Below are positions 7,807-16,929 of a stretch of DNA of 64,000 nucleotides, piece after piece. Source of the stretch: Intestinimonas timonensis (GTDB lineage: Bacteria > Bacillota > Clostridia > Oscillospirales > Oscillospiraceae); assembly GCF_900626145.1 (NCBI RefSeq), contig NZ_LR130816.1, forward strand, positions 62,001-126,000. The letters are read 5' to 3'. Within the stretch, counting starts at the first letter, position 1, and each line of letters starts with the position of its first letter. A model generated the notes under the pieces. It searched no databases. It saw nothing but the letters and a program-made list of their open reading frames with translations, and had not been told where the DNA came from. The position numbers were made by a program, and so were the translations under genes.

Positions 7807-7929
7807 ACGTAGCTGTTTCAGTTGGTGGTATTGCTTGCTTTGTCCTTGGTTCCTTGGTGGTCTTGGTAATAGCTTTCTGCCATGGTTTTGGATATACTTG
7901 CGTTGCAAAACGAGGAAAGGAGAGCGACC

Positions 7930-8376
7930 ATGGCAGACAAGAAAAACCTATGCGCTCAAATCGACATCGCCCTGCACAACCGGGTAACAGAAGAAAAAGA
8001 CCGCCTGGAGATGACTACCAGCCAGTACATCGCAGCACTGCTCACTGAATACTACAAGATGAAAGATGAGAATGGAGGAATCAACATGACAGGCAGCAGA
8101 ACGATGGCATTCCAGATTCCCGAGGAACTCTTCCAGCGCATCAAGACCCACCTGGCCAGAGAAACGGCTCGGACCGGCGTAAAGCTCACCCAGCGGGACT
8201 TCGTCCTGGGCCTGATCGAGCAGGCGTTGGCGGAAGCTGAAGCCAGCCTGGCCCCACAGGAGGCCCCTGAGAGCACCGAGAAAGCCCCGGAGGACAACGG
8301 AGCCGCCGGTACCACCCCAGACGCCAGAGAGGCCAGCACAGAGGCGGAGAGAGACACAGCGGACATCGAACAATAA
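7930..8376 (+). CDS. Double ribbon-helix-helix DNA-binding protein
   Basis: This 148-residue protein appears to have two RHH units in tandem. The first (about residues 6-43) has strand LCAQIDIAL followed by helices ending TTSQYIAALLTEYY. The second (about 57-103) has strand RTMAFQIP followed by a helix pair ending RDFVLGLIEQALAEAE. The tail is Glu/Ala/Pro-rich and probably disordered. The ATG at 7930 follows GAGGAAAGGAG; an upstream ATG at 7882 lacks a ribosome site. As the first ICE gene it may regulate the element or act in the relaxosome; this is inference from fold and position. A strong terminator follows. Confidence 0.7.
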   Translation: MADKKNLCAQIDIALHNRVTEEKDRLEMTTSQYIAALLTEYYKMKDENGGINMTGSRTMAFQIPEELFQRIKTHLARETARTGVKLTQRDFVLGLIEQALAEAEASLAPQEAPESTEKAPEDNGAAGTTPDAREASTEAERDTADIEQ

Positions 8377-8392
8377 CACAAGGAGTCAAAGC

Positions 8393-8446
8393 AAGGGGCC
8401 GGAGGACACATCGCAAGCAGATGCGTCCTCCGGCCCCTTTTTTGTT
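8393..8446 (+). terminator. Rho-independent terminator
   Basis: Stem AAGGGGCCGGAGGAC / GTCCTCCGGCCCCTT with a 17-base loop, followed by TTTTTGTTTTT, directly after the double RHH gene. Confidence 0.9.
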
Positions 8447-8467
8447 TTTCCTAGAAGGGGGGTGAAC

Positions 8468-9400
8468 ATGATACAAACGTCAGAAAAAACTCGTTTTACA
8501 GAGGCTGAAATGGCCACTGTCCGAGACACGGACCTTCCGGATCTGCTGATCTCCCTGGGCTACCAGGTGAAGCGGATCGGCAGGTACTACACCACGCAGG
8601 AGATGGACAGCATCCGAATCAAGGACAGACGTACCTGGTTCCGCTATTCAGAGGGCATCGGCGGAGATGCCATCACATTCCTCCAGCGGTTCTATAACAA
8701 AAGTTTCCCGGAGGCCGTGGAGTACCTGCTGACCTGGCATGGCCGCGCCCGTGACTCTCCCCCGGTGAGCACTCCGCGGCAGACCAAGGAAAAGGAGGAA
8801 AAGGTCCCCTTTACCCTCCCACCTGCCAACGTGGATCACCGAAGGGTGTTTGCCTATCTCCGCAAGCGTGGGATCGCACCCCAAGTGATCCGGGGCTTTG
8901 TGGAGGCTGGATTGCTGTACGAGGACGCCCAACATCACAACTGTGTCTTTGTTGGCCGGGACCAATCAGGAGCGCCGGTATTTGCCAATCAACGAGGAAC
9001 CTATGATTGGAACGGCAGCAGCTTTAAGGGGGATGTCCCTGGCAGCAATAAGGACATCGCATTTCGTCTTCACTGCAGCAAGAAGCATGATGCAGTTTTT
9101 GTCTTTGAGGCCCCAATCGACCTGATGAGCTTCTGCACCCTGCACCGGAAAGTAACCTCCAACGCGGTGGCACTGTGTGGGCTGTACGAAGGAGGACTGC
9201 GAACCTATCTGCGAGACAACCCACACATACGCCGGATTATTCTGTGCCTGGATAACGATGAACATGGTCAGCAGGCAACCCAAAAGCTCCGAGAAATGTT
9301 CTCCGCAGAGGACTATGAGGTGTCTCAACAACTTCCGCAACAGGGAAAGGATTGGAATGAGTATCTGCTGCAACGAAATGTGCTCCGGGAAAGGGGGTGA
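8468..9400 (+). CDS. DUF3991/TOPRIM domain primase-like protein
   Basis: This 310-residue protein resembles the DnaG N-terminal half. It has a CHC2-like region without zinc cysteines (about 1-85, containing YSEGIGGDAITFLQ), a DUF3991-like linker (AYLRKRGIAPQVIRGFVEAGLLYE), and a TOPRIM domain with the acidic residue in VFVFEAPIDLMSF and the DxD pair in IILCLDNDEHGQQA. Such proteins are common on conjugative elements and are presumed to prime or process element DNA. The ATG at 8468 has AAGGGGGG six bases upstream; GTG at 8462 would be too close. It is preceded by a terminator, so it probably has its own promoter. Confidence 0.82.
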   Translation: MIQTSEKTRFTEAEMATVRDTDLPDLLISLGYQVKRIGRYYTTQEMDSIRIKDRRTWFRYSEGIGGDAITFLQRFYNKSFPEAVEYLLTWHGRARDSPPVSTPRQTKEKEEKVPFTLPPANVDHRRVFAYLRKRGIAPQVIRGFVEAGLLYEDAQHHNCVFVGRDQSGAPVFANQRGTYDWNGSSFKGDVPGSNKDIAFRLHCSKKHDAVFVFEAPIDLMSFCTLHRKVTSNAVALCGLYEGGLRTYLRDNPHIRRIILCLDNDEHGQQATQKLREMFSAEDYEVSQQLPQQGKDWNEYLLQRNVLRERG

Positions 9401-9474
9401 CAATTTCCCAAAGAAGAAATAACAATATGATTTCCGGCAAATCAAAAGAAAAATTGTTGTAGGAGGAATCCAGT

Positions 9475-10383
9475 ATGAAACGCATTTTGACCACGATGTG
9501 CGCCCTGACCCTGCTCCTGGCGGCATCTGTCCCTGCTCTGGCCGCTGAACCGGAGCAGAGTGCCAGTTACTACCCCACATCGGTGGAGGAGTATATGGAG
9601 GGAGACAGCCCTAGGATCAAGAAAGTGTATCAGCTGTCCCTGGCAGATGATCCATCCCAGATTCCCACCGAGGATTTTGAGCGGGATGGCCGCCTCTATT
9701 ATCTGCTGGATATGACGCGGAAGGACGAGGTTGGGGTGGACATCCAGACCATCACCCAGACCAAAACTCTGGCCAGTGAAACCAACAATATGGAGAAGAT
9801 CCTCCAGAGTCTGGAACCGCAGATGGAAGTAACCACAGAGGACGGTTATACCGGCACGCTGACACTGGATCATACCACTGTCAAGGTAACGGCAGACGGT
9901 TATGCTACCCGGACAAAGGATCTCTCCGCCACCCGCACCTATCCCAATCTCTCGGAAGCGGATCTATCTTTGATTCCAAAGAGCATTGAGGACAATGGGA
10001 AAAGCCTGACTCTGGCAGACGTCCAGTGGGCCGAGACCAGTGAAGCCGGGGCGGATGGTGCTGTTACCCGTTATACCGCCACTGCCAAATATACCGGCAC
10101 CACCAGCAGCACCTATGCTACCGGCTACACTGTTACGGCAGACTATACCGGCCAAGTTTCCAAAACCAACTGCTCTGTGTTGACCTATACCGCCATTTTC
10201 GGCAGCATGGAGGTTCCCGAGGAGCAGACAGACCCGGCCCCCACAGATACACCTTCCAGCGAAAGCTCAAACGGAGCCACGGCAGATATAGACATCAAAC
10301 AGCCCCTTCTGATCGGCGGCGCGGTTCTCCTACTGACTGCAGGTGGGGTTTTCCTGTTCAAGCGGTACAAAGGAAGGAGCTGA
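9475..10383 (+). CDS. Secreted, C-terminally membrane-anchored protein of unknown function
   Basis: This 302-residue protein has a clear signal peptide (MKRILTTMCALTLLLAASVPALAA), a Thr/Tyr-rich extracellular part, a Pro/Thr/Ser linker near 255-280, and a C-terminal membrane segment (LLIGGAVLLLTAGGVFLF) followed by KRYKGRS. There is no LPxTG before the membrane segment. AGGAGG precedes the ATG. It lies directly before the sortase gene and the large adhesin, so it is likely part of the same surface module, perhaps an accessory anchor. I do not recognise a named domain. Confidence 0.65.
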   Translation: MKRILTTMCALTLLLAASVPALAAEPEQSASYYPTSVEEYMEGDSPRIKKVYQLSLADDPSQIPTEDFERDGRLYYLLDMTRKDEVGVDIQTITQTKTLASETNNMEKILQSLEPQMEVTTEDGYTGTLTLDHTTVKVTADGYATRTKDLSATRTYPNLSEADLSLIPKSIEDNGKSLTLADVQWAETSEAGADGAVTRYTATAKYTGTTSSTYATGYTVTADYTGQVSKTNCSVLTYTAIFGSMEVPEEQTDPAPTDTPSSESSNGATADIDIKQPLLIGGAVLLLTAGGVFLFKRYKGRS

Positions 10384-10388
10384 TTCAA

Positions 10389-11153
10389 CTGAAGCTAAGA
10401 GCACTTCTGCTGGCCACCATGTTATGCGCCCTGTGTGTGGGCCAGGCCAGCGCCCTGGAATATACCATGGAGGCCCCAGACGATTACCTGTTCGGCAGAC
10501 CTACCAGCGATGACACCATCTACGAATGGGAAGATCCCAATGTAGACAGGAGTAAAAACACCGCCCTGATCCCGCCTGGATTTGGCACACCTACCAGTTA
10601 CCTCCCCGGCAGCAGCGACCCTCTGACGCCCAATCTCATCCCCGGCGCTCTGGATGGCGGCGGGCTGGTGTCCCAGACAGGGAGCGTCAACTATCCTGTG
10701 ATCGACACAGGAAATGGGGACAGTTCTGGCCAGGACGTCGGCTATACCGCCGTCACCAGCGATCTCTACTACTCCGGCGGACACCTGGGGACACTCAAGA
10801 TCCCGGACATCGGCCTGTCTACCAAGGTCTACGAAGGGACAGACAGCAACACTCTGGCTAAAGGGGCCGGTCATTTCCCTGGCACTAGTGTCTGGGACGG
10901 CAACTGCTGTATTGCGGGTCACAACCGCGGGGTCCGAGATGATTTTGGAGACCTGCATACCTTGGAGCCAGGGGACTCGATCACCTGGACCACCAAGCTG
11001 GGCACACGGACCTATCAGGTAGTCAGCGTGGAAAAGGTACTGGAGACAGACACCAGCGACACAGCCTCTACCACCGACAACCGTATTACCCTATTTACCT
11101 GTGTCCGTGATCAGCAGGAATACCGCTGGTGCGTCCGGGCCGTAGAACTTTAA
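10389..11153 (+). CDS. Sortase, probably class D-like, with non-AUG start
   Basis: The catalytic domain (about residues 125-254) contains LGTLKIPDIGLSTKVYEGTD, the His in CCIAGHNRG, the Cys in ITLFTCVRDQQEYRWCVRA (TLxTC) and a following Arg, the full sortase triad. The first ATG is at 10419, but the frame upstream from CTG at 10389 reads MKLRALLLATMLCALCVG as a textbook signal/anchor segment. An AAGGAG ends nine bases before that CTG, so CTG is the likely start. The gene begins just after the stop of the secreted protein. It presumably cross-links or anchors the adhesin encoded next, which ends in LPRTGY. Confidence 0.85.
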   Translation: MKLRALLLATMLCALCVGQASALEYTMEAPDDYLFGRPTSDDTIYEWEDPNVDRSKNTALIPPGFGTPTSYLPGSSDPLTPNLIPGALDGGGLVSQTGSVNYPVIDTGNGDSSGQDVGYTAVTSDLYYSGGHLGTLKIPDIGLSTKVYEGTDSNTLAKGAGHFPGTSVWDGNCCIAGHNRGVRDDFGDLHTLEPGDSITWTTKLGTRTYQVVSVEKVLETDTSDTASTTDNRITLFTCVRDQQEYRWCVRAVEL

Positions 11154-11201
11154 GCGCAGTGCGTTTTCTCTCAACACAAGGAAACACACTGCGCTTTTTT
11201 C
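11153..11201 (+). terminator. Terminator after sortase gene
   Basis: Stem AGCGCAGTG / CACTGCGCT with a 25-base loop followed by TTTTTCTTT, starting at the sortase stop codon. Confidence 0.8.
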
Positions 11202-11236
11202 TTTACTTCTTCTGAATCTCAACTAAATCATGTTCA

Positions 11237-11276
11237 GAAAGAGGTGGTGAGCAACGTATTGTTCAACACCTCTTTC
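11237..11276 (+). repeat. Inverted repeat in the adhesin 5' leader
   Basis: GAAAGAGGTGGTGAGCAA pairs with TTGTTCAACACCTCTTTC across a CGTA loop (16 Watson-Crick pairs, one G-T, one mismatch). It ends 13 bases before the ribosome site of the adhesin. With no T run behind it, it looks more like an mRNA-stabilising hairpin or protein-binding site than a terminator. Confidence 0.6.
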
Positions 11277-11299
11277 CGCCCATTATTAAAGGAGGCGCT

Positions 11300-14200
11300 A
11301 TGAAAAAACTATTATCCCTGTTTTTGGCCTGTATCCTGCTGCTTGGCATCCTGTCCACATCGGTCTTTGCCGCAGACAGTGTGGAAGAAGCCCTGGGCGA
11401 AGTCAACATCTACAATGGAGACTATGAACTGGGCTATCTCTCTATCAATGGAGCAGTCAAAAAACAGACATACACCTACTTTTTGTACGAATCCAATGAT
11501 GGAACAACAAAGGAGTCCCCAGCCTACTGCGTCAACCCCACCACCCCCGGCGTCCCGCAGAGTGTAGGCCCTGGTGAGAGCATCAAGTACCTGGCCGAGG
11601 AAAAGGCCAGCGACCCCAAGGTGGTGGGCATCATCTCCAACGGCTACCCCCACCGCAGCCTGGGGGAGCTAAACCTGGACAACAAATATCAGGCATATTA
11701 CGCCACCAAAATGGCCCTTTGGTGCTACCTGCTCCCCAACTGGAATATCGCCAATCTGAAGGTAGCCCCCGGCCTGACCGGCTCTGAACTGGACATTGGC
11801 AATCGCATCCTAGCCGCTGCCAAGGACATTTATAAGCGGGGTACGACCTACAACTATATGCTCTCTCCCCGGATGACCGTCACAGAGGACAAGTCTACGG
11901 CCTACCCCGTGACCATCGACGGCCAGGCATACTTGCAACAGGTATTTACTGTCTGGAGCGAGACCTGGGTGTACGACTATGATGTGACCGTATCGTTCTC
12001 TGATCCCGGCAGTGTTCCGGATGGCACAAAGATCGTGGATGCCAACAACAACGAGATCACCGCCGTTACCACCCAGCCCACCTCGGATGGCTACGCGGGC
12101 ACATTCAAGGTGCTCTATCCCGCCAGCAGTGTGGAGGGACAGTCCGGTAATGTGCAGCTCTCCCTTTCCGCACCGGTAGCCCAGTATGCTGCCATGTACG
12201 CTGTGTGCCAGGAGAAGGACAAGTACGGCGAACTGCAAAACTACATCTGCGACCTGGACAACAATGTGCGGCTGGATGTGGCCGCCATCAGCAGTTATGC
12301 GGACGGCGGGGAACCCGGCCCGGACGAGACGGCCCTAAAGATTGTGAAGCTGGAGGAAGGGACCGAGCTCCCTCTGGAAGGGGCTGTATTCTCCATCTAT
12401 GACCCGGAGGGACGCAAGGTAGGCTCCTTCTCCACCGGCCCGGACGGAACCGTGGTAATCCCCCTGACCCTTGAGGGCCACTATACCGTAACCGAGGAGA
12501 TTCCGCCCCGGTATCACTTGCTCCCGGAGGAGCGCACCCAGCACGCGGATGTGGAGTATGACAAGACCGCCACTCTGACGTTCTGGAATGCCCCCTATGG
12601 TTCCCTGCGGGTGGAGAAGCGGAGTGACACCGGTGACGCTCTTTCCGGCGTCACCATCCAGATTAAGCACATCGAGACTGGCGAGACCCGGACAGGCCAG
12701 ACCAATAATGGCGTAATCGTCTTCGATGAGTTGGCCCCCGGCGGCTGGGAGGTCCGGGAACTGGCTGGCATTGAGGGTTGGATCGCGGACACGGACACGG
12801 TGCAGACCGTGGCGGTCGTGACCGGGGAGGAATCCACCGCCACGATTATCAACCAAGAATTGCCCGGCCTGCGGATTACCAAATATGAGCGAGGCAGCAT
12901 GGAGCTCATGCCCAATGTCTCCTTCGAGATTTTCCGGGACGCCGAAAGCCTGGGCATCTTTCAGACGGACGAGTTTGGCCAGATCCTCCTCACCAACTGC
13001 CAGCCCGGCACCTACCGGGTAGAGGAACGGAATACAGGCGGAGACAGCCATGTGCTGGATACCACTCCCCAGGAGGTGGAGTTGGAGGCTGGAGATGGCA
13101 TCAAAGACCTGGTGTTCTTCAATGACCGCCTGCCCGGCATCCATCTTATCAAGGTAGACAGTTCCGACCTCTCCCAGCCTATCGCCAACGCCCGATTCCG
13201 TTTTGAGGCAGTGGATGGCAGCTTCGGGCCGGAGGAGTACACCACTTCCGAGGACGGGACCATCGACCTCTCCAAGCTCCCCGTGGGCACTTATGTAGTA
13301 ACGGAACTGGAGTGCCCCGGCTATGTGGTAGACGATGCCCAGCGGATCATCCACCTGGACGGCGGTGACCAGGCCCAATTTGTGTTCACCAATTCCAAGC
13401 TGCCCTCTCTGCATCTATACAAAGAGAGTGCGGATGGGACACCCCTGGGCGGCGTCACCTACCGACTGTCCAAGCTCGAGGACGACTCTCGATATTTGGA
13501 TCGCATCACCTCCAGCACAGGAGAGATCACCTGGGAGGGTCTGAAACCTGGCGTCTATTCCCTGCAAGAGGTTACCACAGTATCGGACCATATCCTGGAC
13601 CCCACAGAGTATCATGTGCAACTGTTCCCCGGTAAAGATGCCACGATTTGTCTGCAAAATGACAAGCGGCCCAACCTGACCATCTGGAAGCACGACGCCG
13701 ATACCGGCGCGCCGGTCCCCGGCACCGTGTTCTTGGTGAAGGGCGCGGACGGACATTCTGTGGCCGAAGTAACCACTGGGCCGGATGGTTCTGCCACTGT
13801 CTCCAACCTCATGCCCGGGGTGTACGAGGTGATTGAAAAGTCCGTCCCGTCTCCCTACCTCCCGGATGCAGACCCCCAGTTAGTCACCCTCTATCCCAAT
13901 CGGGACCGGGATATGTATTTTGAAAACCACAAGCGGCCCACCGTCACCATCCAGAAAGAAAGCTCCGTCACCCATGACCCCATCCAGTACGCCGAGTTTC
14001 ACATCACATGGTCCAGCAATAAGACGGAAACTGGGGAGCAGCGGGACCTGGGGACCTTCCAGACAGACGAGGCGGGTCAGATCATCCTGGAGGGCATCGA
14101 GGACGGCTGGCTGACCATCAAAGAGACCAAGCCAGCCCCCGGCTACCAGCTTCCGGATAACCCTGTTACAGAGGTCTACGTCAAGGGCGGCGAAAACAAG

Positions 14201-16477
14201 ACTGTAACTATTCCAAACACGCCCCTGTCTGCATTGGTGGTTTACAAGCAGGATAGCGTGACTGGAGCTGGGATCTCCGGCTGCCGCTTCCAGCTGAAAT
14301 ACCTGGGTGGCGAGGTCAGCGGCAGCGGCGGCACTGTGATCGGCACTTACACGACTTCGGCCAACGGCTCTTTCAACGTCACCGGGCTCAAAAAAGGCTA
14401 TTACATCTGCGAGGAGCTGGAGAGCGACAGCGGCCATGTAATCGACGCCGCGCCCCAGTCCTTCTACATTTCCGGGAAAGACCAGGATATTGTGACTCTC
14501 TACTTTTCTAACGCCCCCAAGGGAGCTGTTCTGGTCAAGAAGGTATCGGCGGCAGATAACACGCCGCTCTCCGATGTGGAGTTCCTGGTGACAAAATCGG
14601 ACGGCTCTGTGGTGGGCGACGCCAACGGCAAGTTCGTGACAGACAGCACCGGCACTTTCCTGGTGGAAGGGGTAGAACCTGGGACCACGCTGGTCATCAA
14701 GGAAACCCGAGCCAAGCCGGGCTATCTGCTGGACGATACGCCCCAAACCGTCCAGGTCAAGGAAGGCCAGACCGTCACAGTGGAGTTCCGCAATCAACCC
14801 CTGGGAAATCTTATCATCCATAAACTGTCCAGTAAGGACAAGACCCCGCTGGAGGGGGTGCAGTTCAAGATCACCTATGCGGACGGTTCCTACCTGCCGG
14901 ACGAGGGCGGCAAACTGTCCTCCAATGGGCTGTACTGGACCAATTCGGAGGGGCAGATCATCCTCTCCGGCATCACCGGCACAGTGGTAGTAACCGAAGT
15001 GGAAAGCATCCCTGGATACACCATCGACCCCAACACCCAGAGCCAGACGGTGGTGGTCAACCCGGACGATACCCAGCAGCTCTATTTCTACAATGCGCCG
15101 GTGGGCGGTGTGGAGTTTACCAAAGTCAATGAAGCAGACAAAACAGAAACCATCTCCGGCGTCACCTTTGAAATCCGCCGCGTCAGCGATGACGCTCTGG
15201 TGGATACCGTGACCACCGGGAAGGATGGAAAAGTGTTTCTGCCTCTGGAGGCTGACAACTACTATGCAGTGGAAACCGATTGCCCGGATACCTTCAAATT
15301 GGACCCCTCACCCATCTACTTCACCGTAAAGGATGGGGAGACCACCCGCAAGACCGTAACCAACAAGGCGTTTTCGGGTATTCTGTTACACAAAATCGAC
15401 GCCGCCACCCGAAAGGGAATCTATGGTGTGACCTTCCTCCTCTACGACGGCAATATGAATCCCGTGGATCAGTTCACCACCGATCAGAACGGATACGCCT
15501 ACATTGACACCCTGGAGCTGTCCGGCAAGGTGTATCTGCGGGAGCTGGAGAACGAGGGCTATATCGTAGACGAACAGCTGAAAACCGTCTATATCAAACC
15601 GGGCGAGACCACGGAAATCACCTGGGAAAACCGGGCCATCACAGGCCAGATCCAGATTATCAAGAAGTCCGCCGACTACAACCCCACCAACGGCCTACCT
15701 GCTGGAACACTGCTGGAGGGGGCCGTGTTTGAGATCTATGATAAAGCGGGTAATCTGGTAGACACCATCCGCTCCGACAGCCGTGGGCTGGCCGTGTCCA
15801 AACCTTTGCCTCTCTCCCGCTATACCATCCGGGAGGTCAAGGCTCCGGCCAATTACGGCGTAAATGAAACGGAACTCACCGCCTATCTGGAACATGAGGG
15901 ACAGATCGTCAAATTTGAGGTGACCAACAAGAGCCTGACCACCGGCGTGTCCATTGCCAAAACCGGCCCCAAGGAGATCATGGCGGGCCAGCCAGTGCGT
16001 TATACGTTCTCCGGCATTGCCAACAACTCCAACGTCCGGCTGGACAACTTTTATTGGCGCGATACCCTTCCCGCAGAGGTACGGTTGGATACGGTGGTCA
16101 CCGGAACCTATAACTTCCCCGGCACCTATAAGATCACCTACCGTGTGAACGGTGGCGAGTATCGGACCCTGGCAGACAACCTGTCCACCAGCAAGAACTA
16201 CACCCTGGCTGCCTCGGCCACCGCACTGGGCCTTGCCAGCAATGAACGGGTCACAGAGGTCATGTTCGTCTTTGGACAGACCCCTGCTGGCTTTGCCCAG
16301 GTAGAAAAGCCGTACCTCCACTGCACCGCCGTGGCCAACCTGGCCTCCACCTCGTTTGTCAATGTGGCTGACGTGGGCGGCGTCTACAACGGCCAGTGGG
16401 TGCAGGCTGTCAGCCGCTGGGTGACCACGGTGTACGGCAAACCTGTCATTCCCACCCTGCCCCGGACGGGGTATTAA
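11300..16477 (+). CDS. Giant SpaA/Cna-B-repeat surface adhesin ending in LPRTGY
   Basis: This 1725-residue secreted protein has a signal peptide (1-25), a thioester-domain-like head (about 26-225, with AYCVNPTTPG at Cys77 and YYATKMALWCYL near 137) and a second head domain to about 343. Thirteen tandem SpaA/Cna-B prealbumin-like repeats of roughly 92 residues follow (about 344-1547; each starts with a strand such as LRVEKRSD or LHLYKES and has a GxY-x-(V/I)-x-E motif). A DUF11-like C-terminal domain comes next, and the protein stops at PTLPRTGY. The sorting motif is thus the very C-terminus, with no hydrophobic segment or charged tail. AAAGGAGG precedes the ATG. The sortase next door is the presumed partner. 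A role in adhesion or mating contact is inferred. Confidence 0.88.
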   Translation: MKKLLSLFLACILLLGILSTSVFAADSVEEALGEVNIYNGDYELGYLSINGAVKKQTYTYFLYESNDGTTKESPAYCVNPTTPGVPQSVGPGESIKYLAEEKASDPKVVGIISNGYPHRSLGELNLDNKYQAYYATKMALWCYLLPNWNIANLKVAPGLTGSELDIGNRILAAAKDIYKRGTTYNYMLSPRMTVTEDKSTAYPVTIDGQAYLQQVFTVWSETWVYDYDVTVSFSDPGSVPDGTKIVDANNNEITAVTTQPTSDGYAGTFKVLYPASSVEGQSGNVQLSLSAPVAQYAAMYAVCQEKDKYGELQNYICDLDNNVRLDVAAISSYADGGEPGPDETALKIVKLEEGTELPLEGAVFSIYDPEGRKVGSFSTGPDGTVVIPLTLEGHYTVTEEIPPRYHLLPEERTQHADVEYDKTATLTFWNAPYGSLRVEKRSDTGDALSGVTIQIKHIETGETRTGQTNNGVIVFDELAPGGWEVRELAGIEGWIADTDTVQTVAVVTGEESTATIINQELPGLRITKYERGSMELMPNVSFEIFRDAESLGIFQTDEFGQILLTNCQPGTYRVEERNTGGDSHVLDTTPQEVELEAGDGIKDLVFFNDRLPGIHLIKVDSSDLSQPIANARFRFEAVDGSFGPEEYTTSEDGTIDLSKLPVGTYVVTELECPGYVVDDAQRIIHLDGGDQAQFVFTNSKLPSLHLYKESADGTPLGGVTYRLSKLEDDSRYLDRITSSTGEITWEGLKPGVYSLQEVTTVSDHILDPTEYHVQLFPGKDATICLQNDKRPNLTIWKHDADTGAPVPGTVFLVKGADGHSVAEVTTGPDGSATVSNLMPGVYEVIEKSVPSPYLPDADPQLVTLYPNRDRDMYFENHKRPTVTIQKESSVTHDPIQYAEFHITWSSNKTETGEQRDLGTFQTDEAGQIILEGIEDGWLTIKETKPAPGYQLPDNPVTEVYVKGGENKTVTIPNTPLSALVVYKQDSVTGAGISGCRFQLKYLGGEVSGSGGTVIGTYTTSANGSFNVTGLKKGYYICEELESDSGHVIDAAPQSFYISGKDQDIVTLYFSNAPKGAVLVKKVSAADNTPLSDVEFLVTKSDGSVVGDANGKFVTDSTGTFLVEGVEPGTTLVIKETRAKPGYLLDDTPQTVQVKEGQTVTVEFRNQPLGNLIIHKLSSKDKTPLEGVQFKITYADGSYLPDEGGKLSSNGLYWTNSEGQIILSGITGTVVVTEVESIPGYTIDPNTQSQTVVVNPDDTQQLYFYNAPVGGVEFTKVNEADKTETISGVTFEIRRVSDDALVDTVTTGKDGKVFLPLEADNYYAVETDCPDTFKLDPSPIYFTVKDGETTRKTVTNKAFSGILLHKIDAATRKGIYGVTFLLYDGNMNPVDQFTTDQNGYAYIDTLELSGKVYLRELENEGYIVDEQLKTVYIKPGETTEITWENRAITGQIQIIKKSADYNPTNGLPAGTLLEGAVFEIYDKAGNLVDTIRSDSRGLAVSKPLPLSRYTIREVKAPANYGVNETELTAYLEHEGQIVKFEVTNKSLTTGVSIAKTGPKEIMAGQPVRYTFSGIANNSNVRLDNFYWRDTLPAEVRLDTVVTGTYNFPGTYKITYRVNGGEYRTLADNLSTSKNYTLAASATALGLASNERVTEVMFVFGQTPAGFAQVEKPYLHCTAVANLASTSFVNVADVGGVYNGQWVQAVSRWVTTVYGKPVIPTLPRTGY

Positions 16478-16483
16478 GCCCTT

Positions 16484-16520
16484 GGGGGACTCACAGAAGC
16501 TGTGAGTCCCCCTCTTTCTT
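16484..16520 (+). terminator. Terminator after adhesin gene
   Basis: Stem GGGGGACTCACA / TGTGAGTCCCCC, loop GAAGC, followed by TCTTTCTT. A related hairpin with the same GGGGACTCA core lies at 31902-31937. Confidence 0.85.
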
Positions 16521-16557
16521 ACAACCAACGATTCTAATAAAAAAGGAGAAATGAACG

Positions 16558-16929
16558 ATGTTGAAGATCACTGCCACTGGAAATCTGACCAATGATGTGG
16601 AGCTGAAGATGAACGAAACCACGGGCAAGCCCTATGCCATCCTGCGCATCGCCTCGGACCGCCGCTATCAGGATCAGGAGGGCAACCGGCTCACCGACTT
16701 CATCTCCATCAAGGTGCGCGGCCTACTGGCCGAGTTCTGTGCTGCCTATGCCTGGAAGGGCTGCAAGCTGGCCGCCTCCGGCGACTTCGAGACCATCACT
16801 TTTTCTGACGATCCCACCCGCCAGCCCGGCTTCCTGATCAAGGCTGCGGAGGTGGAGCTCCTCTCCCCCCGTCGGGCAGAGGAGGCAACCGCTGCCGAGC
16901 AGAACCAGTCCGAGTGTGAGGCCGCCTGA
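16558..16929 (+). CDS. ssb: Single-stranded DNA-binding protein
   Basis: This 123-residue OB-fold protein starts MLKITATGNLTNDVELKM and contains PYAILRIASDRRYQDQEG and FISIKVRGLLAEFCAAYAWKG, the SSB core. The C-terminus is acidic but lacks a classic DDDIPF tip. AAAGGAG lies upstream. It opens a long operon: the ParB-like gene overlaps its stop as TGATG. ICE-borne SSB proteins protect the transferred strand and are often unlike the host copy. Confidence 0.9.
   Translation: MLKITATGNLTNDVELKMNETTGKPYAILRIASDRRYQDQEGNRLTDFISIKVRGLLAEFCAAYAWKGCKLAASGDFETITFSDDPTRQPGFLIKAAEVELLSPRRAEEATAAEQNQSECEAA

Larger units (their letters stand above)
7587..7929. other. Intergenic junction between chromosome and ICE
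   Basis: These 343 bases hold no convincing gene. They contain a 13-bp hairpin (7615-7644) behind the tRNA and a long terminator hairpin (7746-7804). The left end of the mobile element must lie about here, but no attachment core could be identified by eye. Confidence 0.5.

Noticed and set aside
12301-15940. DNA-level tandem repeats in the adhesin
   Set aside because: The thirteen repeats are similar as protein folds but diverged at nucleotide level, so no recent repeat expansion is visible.
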